This document shows, piece by piece, positions 57,018-64,000 of a DNA stretch of 64,000 nt. Source of the DNA: Pollenia angustigena (lineage: Eukaryota; Arthropoda; Insecta; Diptera; Polleniidae); assembly GCA_930367215.1 (NCBI GenBank), contig OV884056.1:230693127-230757126 (forward strand), written 5' to 3'. Under the pieces are notes generated by a model. That model had not been told where the DNA came from, did no database searches, and worked only from the letters and a program-made list of their open reading frames with translations. The translations under genes and the position numbers were made by a program. Numbering within the stretch: the stretch's first letter is position 1; the number at the start of each line of letters is the position of its first letter.

Positions 57018-59150
57018 ACTAGCTTAACCCGGTGCGCTTCGCTACACTGATTTAACCACTTCTTCAGTTGAGAGATATTTAATCTATGCATCCTATGGGA
57101 GGTATTTCCCCCCTGTGCCCACCCGCTTTATTTTTATTTTCAAAAGTGTAGTGTACCATAAGAGTGACTTCTACAAAGTTTGAACATTCTTACTATAACA
57201 GTTCTTAAGATATGCGATATTAAACATTGGCGTCCTATGGGGGGTTACACTTCCTCCTGTTTTATTTCAATTTTGGGGCTCAGAAGATCATACTACTAAA
57301 AGTTCAAAAAATGCGTGCAGCGGCTCTTATTAACATCTCTATCTATGAGGGGTACTGCTCCTCCTCTGTCTACCGTGCCCATTTCTATATTGAAATTTAT
57401 ATTTTACCATAATAGTAGCTTATACCACGTTTGAAGTATCTCCCTTTAATAGTTCTTCTGTTGAGCGATATTTAATATATGCATCCAATGTGAAATATTT
57501 CCCAACTACGAAAAGTTCAACACAAGGCGTGCAAAGGCTCTTATTAATATTATATTGATATTTATAGTTTACCATAATAGTAGCTTTATCTACGTGTGAA
57601 GACTCTCCCTTTAATAGTTCTTCAGTTGAGCGATATTTAATATATGCATCCTATGGGAGGCTTTTCCCCCCTGCGCCTACCCGCTTTATTTTTATTTTCA
57701 ATAGTGAAGTATACCATAAGAGTGACTTCTACAAAGTTTGAACATTCTCACTATAACAGTTCTTAAGATATGCGATATTAAACATTGGCGTCCTATGGGG
57801 GGAACCACTTCCCCCGCTGCTATTTTATTTTAATTTTGGGGCTCAGAAGATCCTACTACCAAAAGTTCAACAAACTGCGTGCAACAGATCTTAAGATGTC
57901 AACAGAGGCGTTCCACAAGGATCAATTCTTGGGCCCCTCCTTTTTTGTTTATTCATAAACGATTTACCTGAAGTTACGATTAACACCAAAGTACACACGT
58001 ATGCAGATGATGTACAACTTTTTACTAGCACCAATGTCGCTGACATTCAATCATGTGTAAATAGCAATAAAATTGATTTAAATCACATCAACAACTGGGC
58101 TAATGATAAACAACAACATAATTCATTTCGTAAATTCTCCAAAAAATCTGGGAGTTATATTTAATAATGAACTTACTTGGTCAACCCATATCAACACTGT
58201 TGTAGGGAGAGTTTATGGTATGCTACGTAATCTGTGGGCAGTGAAATTTTCAACACCTTTAAATATTCGAATGTTGTTAGCAAAAACCTACCTTATTCCA
58301 GTGCTTTTATACGTATGCGAAATTTTTGCTAATAGTAATAGCGCTGACCTCAAAAAACTAAATGTTGCCTACAAGGACACCGCGAACACATATCATTGTT
58401 TTCATACCGAATATATGGGATGAGTTTTGTAAATCTTCTTAAATTTAAATGCCTTTTACTGCTACATAAAGTAATAACTCAAAAACAACCAATATATCTA
58501 TTCAGAAGAATTCAATTTGCAAGATCGCGTCGTGGTAAGAAAATAATTCAGCAACGATTTCGAAGTCCTTTGTCAGAACGTCACTTTTTTATTTATTTCA
58601 CTCGTCTTTGGAACAAAATTCCAGATAATATGCAGCTAATAGGCAATGCAAACTTGTTTAAAAAGGAGCTATTAAATCACTTCTGTTAAACTTTAATATG
58701 TTAACTAAATATGCTAATTAAAATTGTTTTGTTTTAAATTTGAATATGTTAACTAATTCATTTTTTCTCTGCGCTTTTTTTGTAATTGTATATTATACTA
58801 CTTAGCTTTAATTTTTGTTTGATTTTAATTCACTAAATAATAATGCTTTTTTAGTTTGATAATTTTTAATCATACCTATTTTAGTTTGTTATTCTCACTA
58901 GCACTATCATTTATAAGATTTATCTTGTTGTGCTAGATCATCAATAAATAAATAAATAAATAAATATTTAATATTGGCATCCAATGGGGAGTACCAATTC
59001 CCCTGCACCTATCGAAAAAATAAGTAGCCTATTTTATTTTTATGGCAGTGATGTTACCGTAAAAATTTCAGGAAAATCGGTTCAGTAGTTTAGGAGTCTA
59101 TAAGCCAACATACAAGCAAACATACAAACAGTTTTCATTTTTATATATAT
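57018..59150 (+). repeat. ACTAGC-type complex repeat A, split by a LINE fragment
   Basis: It starts ACTAGCTTAACCCGGTGCGC and ends in an ATCGGTTCAGTAGTTTAGGA phrase, AAACATACAAAC-type runs and TATATATAT. Inside, blocks are repeated: GCATCCTATGGGAGG near 57087 and 57651, ACCATAAGAGTGACTTCTAC near 57156 and 57714, and GGCGTCCTATGGGG near 57231 and 57788. The LINE fragment at 57900-58970 interrupts it. Confidence 0.8.
57900..58970 (+). pseudogene. 5'-truncated LINE reverse transcriptase fragment, CR1/jockey-like
   Basis: It begins inside the reverse transcriptase at [20 protein letters not shown], then YADDVQLF (catalytic Asp pair), then in shifted frames [20 protein letters not shown] (58103-58423) and the C-terminal SERHFFIYFTRLWNKIPDNM (58396-58689, ending in a stop). 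Two frameshifts break it. After about 240 bases of 3' untranslated sequence it ends in an AAAT repeat (58944-58967). It lies inside the ACTAGC array, so it is younger than that array. Confidence 0.8.
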
Positions 59151-60526
59151 ACTAGCTTAACCCGTTGCGCTTCGCTTCACTGCTTTAACCACCTTTGAAG
59201 ACTCTCCCTTTAATAGTTTTTCAGTAGAGAGATATTTATTTTTATTTTCAAAAGTGTAGTATACCATAAGAGTGACTTCTACAAAGTTTGAAAATTCTTA
59301 CTACAACAGTTCTTAAGATATGTGATATTAAACAATGGCGTCCTATGGGGGGTAACATTTCCCCGCTGCTATTTTATTTCAATTTTGGGGTTCAGAAGAT
59401 CATACTACAAAAAGTTTAATAAAATGAGTGCAGCGGTCCTAAATTATATTTCTATCTATGAGGGGTACTGCTCCTCCTCTGTCTAAGCCGCCCATTTCTA
59501 TATTGAAATTTAAAGTTTGCCATAATAGTAGCTTTAACCACGTTTCAAGACTCTCCCTTTAATAGTTCTTAAGTTGAGCGATGTTTAATATATGCATCCT
59601 ATGGGAGGTGTTTCCCCTATGCACCTACTCGCTTTATTTTTATTTTCAAAAGTGAAGTATACCATAAGAGTGACTTCTAGAAAGTTTGAACATTCTCACT
59701 ATTACAGTTCTTTGGATACTGCGATGAGAGTGACTTCCACAAAGTTTGAACATTCTCACTATAACAGTTCTTAAGATATGCGATATTAAACATTGGCGTC
59801 CTATGGTGGGTACCACTACCCCCGCCGCTATTTTGTTTTAATTTTGGGGCTCAGAAGATCCTACTACCAAAAGTTCAACAAAATGCGTGCAGTGGCTCTT
59901 ATTAATATTTCTATATATGAGGGGTACTGCTCCTCCCCCGTCTACCCCGCCCATTTGTATATTGAAATTTATAGTTTACTATAATAATAGCTTTAACCAC
60001 TTTTGAAGACTCTCCCTTTAAAAATTCTTCAGTTGAGCGATATTTAATATATGCATCCTATGGGAGGTATTTCCCCCCCTGCGCCTACCGCTTTATTGTT
60101 TTTTTTTTTTAAAGTGTTGTATACCATAAGAGTGACTTCTAGAAAGTTTGAACATTCTCACTATTACAGTTCTTTGGATATGCGATGTTAAACATTGGCG
60201 TCCTATGGGGGATTCCACTTTCCCTGCTGCTATTTTATTTTAATTTTGGGGCTCAGAAGATCTCACTACCAAAAGTTCTGCATAATGCTTGCAGCGGATC
60301 TTAATAAATGCGATAATTAATATTGGCATCCTATGGGGGATACCAATTCCCCTGCCCCTATCGAAAAAATAAGTAGCCTATTTTATTTTTAGGGCTCACG
60401 TGATGTATCTGTAAAAATTTCAGGAAAATCGGTTCAGTAGTTTAGGAGTCTATAAGCCAACAAACAAACAAACAAACAAACACACAAACAAACATACAAA
60501 CATTTTTCATTTTTATATATATAGAT
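59151..60526 (+). repeat. ACTAGC-type complex repeat B
   Basis: It follows repeat A directly with the same start (ACTAGCTTAACCCGTTGCGC) and end (ATCGGTTCAGTAGTTTAGGA, AAACAAAC runs, TATATATATAGAT). The inner blocks recur with a period of about 460 bases (GCATCCTATGGGAGG near 59594 and 60054), plus a short local duplication of GAGTGACTTC...ACTATTACAG around 59665-59770. Confidence 0.8.
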
Positions 60527-61916
60527 TAGGGTGGCCGTCATTTTCTTTTTTTTGATTTCTTATATTCTCCCCCCCAAATCGGTTCAGTTATATGTAAAAA
60601 AAAATACAAAAAAATTTCGTAGCGATAAGTTGTGTTTTAGGGGGGGCGTCGACCCCTCAAAGTTTGCATTAAGCCATTTATTCAAATGTAATTTGTTTGC
60701 ATATGACTATCTCTTAAAAACAACATTTTACAAGAACATAATATATGGCAATATTTTAGCTCTTCTAGTCAATAACATTAGCCTCGAAGAAAGTTTTTTG
60801 CTAAAATTAATATTTAAGAAAATAATTAAGAAAATAACAACAAAATTCCAAACATTTTATATACGTTTTATATATATAAAAGAGGGATTTAATGTCAAGT
60901 GAACTAATTTTGAAATCGATGTCTTTCGATTTGGATGAAATTTGCACCAACGTTAGTCCTATTGAATAGTAGTTTAGACACAAATTTTCAACAACATCGG
61001 TCAAAAAGTTTTTGAGTTTGGGGGGGTCAGAGTTTGAAATTTTGGCCATATAGGTGTTCTTTCACATCCATGTAACTTATTACCAATTGGGGTTAGCAAA
61101 ATTTGTCCCAAGCAGCTTAGATAGCTATTTGATCAATCTTTTTAAAAAACAAATTTTTTGTTTTTTTTAATTTTTTAAAAATTTTTTTTTTAAATTTAAA
61201 ACTTGGCAAAAAAAAAATAAAAAAAAAAAGTTTTAAATATAAAAAAAATATGTAAAAAAATTTTTTAAAAAAACAAAAAATTTTTTTTAAAAGATTGATT
61301 AAATAACTATCTAAGCTGCTTGAGACAAATTTTGCTAACCACAATTGGTAATAAGTTACATGGATGTGAAAGAACACCTGTATGGCCAAAATTTCAAACT
61401 TTGATCCCCCCAAACTCAGAAACTTTTTGACCGATCTTGTTGAAAACTTGTGTCTAAACTACTATTCAATAGGTCTAACGTTTGTGCAAATTTCATCCAA
61501 ATCGAAAGATTTCGATTTCAAAATTAGTTCACTTGACATTAAATCCCTCTTTTATATATATAAAACGTATATAAAATGTTTGGAATTTTGTTGTTATTTT
61601 CTTAATTATTTTCTTAAATATTAATTTTAGCAAAAAACTTTCTTCGAGGCTAATGTTATTGACTAGAAGAGCTAAAATATTGCCATATATTATGTTCTTG
61701 TAAAATGTTGTTTTTAAGAGATAGTCATATGCAAACAAATTACATTTGAATAAATGGCTTAATGCAAACTTTGAGGGGCCGACGCCCCCCCTAAAACACA
61801 ACTTATCGCTACGAAATTTTTTTGTATTTTTTTTTACATAAAACTGAACCGATTTGGGGGGGGAGAATATGAGAAATCAAAAAAAAAAGTTCTCCATACA
61901 ACTAACGGCCACGCTA
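60527..61916. mobile_element. 1.39-kb foldback element with arms of about 680 bp
   Basis: Left end TAGGGTGGCCGTC, right end the inverse of TAGCGTGGCCGTT. The two halves are inverted copies of each other almost to the centre near 61215, with a short insertion in the right arm near its end. ATATAGAT stands on both sides (60519-60526 and 61917-61924), an apparent 8-bp duplication, though in a low-complexity TATAGATAGA setting. The mirrored reading frames at 60807-61049 (minus) and 61382-61624 (plus), and 60531-60902 (plus) and 61529-61801 (minus), show the symmetry; they have no known domain. Confidence 0.92.
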
Positions 61917-61924
61917 ATATAGAT

Positions 61925-63543
61925 AGATAGATAGATATAGAAGAAGATAGAAGATACTTCAAGGAGCACTTGTATTAACCAGAGCTACTTTTCAAATCAG
62001 GAAAGCTACATATAAGAAAAAATTTATTTAAAATCTCTATCGATTTCAAATTGCAGAACATGGCCGTATATTTTGAAAGGATTTGTCATATTTTTTTCTA
62101 AATAAACTAGAATAAATATGTGTTTGAAGATTTTTAAAATCTAATAATTATGGATTTTTGCTGATATTACCTCTAAAATTTCTGGCAACGCTGTTGGTAA
62201 TGTAAATTTATGTTTTCTTTTTATATAACAATAAAAACACCATTAATATTATAATAGTTATTTATTTAAATTTAAGGTATTTAAATGTTATCTTCCATAT
62301 TGTGATTTGGTTGATATTTTAGAGCAGTGTTCGAATATAAACACTAAATATCGCTCCTTAGTGTTTGATTTGGTAGATTTGTGAAAAACACAAACGCTTA
62401 TAGTGTTTGGCATCTTTCGAACACAAAATATAACTGTTTTTATTCACCTCAACAAAAGATGAGAACATTTAATTCCGTTCAGTTTTTTTTTTTTTAACCA
62501 CACACTTCATTAATGTTCGTCCCTTTTGGCTGGTAAAGAAAACCAAAAATTTTTTACAAAAACAAAATACACATACGAAAAAAAAACAAAAAGACAGCAA
62601 AATAATTTTACACAAACAAAACATATTCACAAAACACACACAAGCTGTTCGTGGTGCGGTTGTTGCTAAAATTTTGTGTTTGCTCATTTCTTTATCAATC
62701 TAAAAAAAACATTATAGAACATTAAAATAGGGTTTAAAAAACTGCAGTTGAAATCAAAAACTGTCGAACAAAAACCGAAAATGTGTGTACAACTTTTCGC
62801 TTAATGAGTTGGATTGACAGCAACTGGTTATATTTAATGTTCCAGGGAAATTTAAAAAAATAAGTCCCGCTTTCCCGGGAAATGAAAAGGTCCAGGAAAA
62901 GGAAAACTCGAATAACATAATTTATTTTATTCAAATCGGCTCAGAAACAGCGCTGCTTAATATATTGCTGTCGTTTTTTAAATAACTGAGTAGTTGACAT
63001 CACGACTACAATTACAGCCGACAGCATTTGTGTTAGTGTAGTCGCAGTCGTCTATGTGTTTCAAGAATAAATCAGCACTGTTTGTCTAACTCCTGAAAAT
63101 ACTTTAAAATACCTTAAACTAAACAAATGAAAAAATTATAAACAAATTTTATCAAATTAAGCTTTATAAGACAAGAATTCTCACTTAGAGGTAAATTATT
63201 ATTTTTAGAATATTCTCTAATTTTATAGTTTTTTTGTTTTTTAAGTAATTCATTATCTAATTTTATTGCAATTACGAAGCATTAATACGGTTTAAGCAAA
63301 ATTTTTTTGATTACTAATAAATTTTTAAAAGTAACAACAACAAATGTACATAATTTTTGGCGTAAAAACTTTTGTTATTTAAAAAATATTTTTTTTTGTT
63401 TTTTTTTTTTGGTTTTTAAGGATTATAAAAATTTGAATAAAATTGTTGATTTGACTATTTTTTCCTTCAGTGTATTCAAATTGCCAAAACATGTAACAAA
63501 GTTCTCTACTTTTATGGAAATGATAATTTCATAAAATATATTT
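61925..63543. other. AT-rich stretch, no gene recognised
   Basis: A short GATA run at 61921-61937. Near 62327-62450 GTGTTCGAA and TTTCGAACAC phrases face each other and may bound a small element. No coding signal. Confidence 0.45.
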
Positions 63544-63672
63544 TGTGGTTTATAGAACACGAGCACAAAACTCGTCCGTTCAACTTACATTTATAACAAA
63601 AGCAAATTTGGAAATTTTGTTTTAAATTTAAGTAAAACGGACGAGTTTTGCGCTTGTGTTCTCTAAACCACA
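63544..63672. mobile_element. 129-bp hairpin miniature element
   Basis: TGTGGTTTATAGAACACGAG then CACAAAACTCGTCCGTT is mirrored at the right (AACGGACGAGTTTTGCGC then TTGTGTTCTCTAAACCACA), about 34 of 37 bases paired. No clear target duplication. Confidence 0.8.
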
Positions 63673-64000
63673 CATATGTGTTTATTCGTTTATAAAACCT
63701 TCGAAATTTGGTTAAATGTAGTTTTAATCATCCCTTAATAACAGCTTATTTAATTTTCCTCATAAAAAGTTCCTAACTTCTTCATACTTGAATATGTTTA
63801 ATCAAATTCAGAGATAATTATTCTTTTCAAACTAAAATCATTTCCAAGTTTTTCATTTTCCTTTTCTCAAACACAAACCACACGCAATATTGACCCCTTT
63901 GCCTTTTGTTACAACTTCTTAGTTAGTTTTTGACATGTTGTATAATTTAGAAATTTTAACACTTCCTACACGGCACTTTATTATACCCTTCACTACCAAT
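63673..64000. other. AT-rich end of window
   Basis: Nothing recognised. Confidence 0.5.

Noticed and set aside
60531..61801. Mirrored frames of 123, 80, 80 and 90 residues
   Set aside because: They mirror each other because of the foldback; there is no known domain and they end in the AT-rich centre.
1..64000. CRISPR array, bacterial operons, rRNA genes
   Set aside because: None seen; the sequence is clearly eukaryotic and transposon-rich.

Overview
This is an AT-rich stretch of an insect genome, most likely a higher fly (Diptera). The case rests on its mobile elements: a Ty3-type LTR retrotransposon primed by tRNA-Lys, a Loa-like LINE, several hAT-like miniature elements, mariner-like transposase remnants, a tRNA-derived SINE and a large foldback element. 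I cannot name the species. I recognise no host gene with certainty. The best host candidate is a terminal exon at 40918-41141 on the plus strand, after a good 3' splice site; a weaker candidate is a less AT-rich segment at 37048-37500 on the minus strand. Everything else that codes is transposon-derived, and only the LTR element looks intact.

Layout. 1-2054: a 3' portion of a repeat with TAGCCCG ends, carrying a small ACTAGC-type insertion (669-935). 3445-4668: decayed mariner-like transposase. 5142-13453: near-intact Ty3 LTR retrotransposon on the minus strand, with nearly identical LTRs, an AAGT target duplication, a Lys primer binding site and a textbook -1 frameshift signal between gag and pol. 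13873-15770: small inverted-repeat elements. 15779-22236: a nearly full-length but broken Loa-like LINE on the minus strand, with a 12-bp target duplication; it holds a 1.55-kb inverted-repeat transposon, which itself holds a mariner remnant. 24424-26100: three inverted-repeat miniature elements. 26150-27450: a 5'-truncated LINE with a (TA)n tail.

28895-29300: half of a foldback arm. 32030-34050: another decayed LINE, split by an 878-bp hAT-like element that carries eight TATCGATA motifs and a nested SINE. 35397-36456 and 44875-45923: two copies of one hAT remnant family, each with its own perfect 8-bp target duplication, the second nested inside another repeat. 39576-41439: two copies of a TATCGTCGG-ended miniature element flanking the candidate terminal exon. 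43425-44463: internally deleted mariner, then a TAGGGTGGG-ended miniature element. 46724-47545: a hAT-like element with a nested hairpin. 48549-51480: dispersed repeats ending in ATACCC motifs, plus a second SINE copy. 53463-55856: one such repeat split by a 1.69-kb inverted-repeat element. 57018-60526: two adjacent ACTAGC-type repeat arrays, the first split by a LINE fragment. 60527-61916: a 1.39-kb foldback with arms of about 680 bp.

The window is best read as an intergenic or intronic transposon graveyard with one young LTR insertion. The relative ages of many insertions can be read from the nesting and target duplications. All superfamily names are inferred from motifs seen here; no database search was possible.
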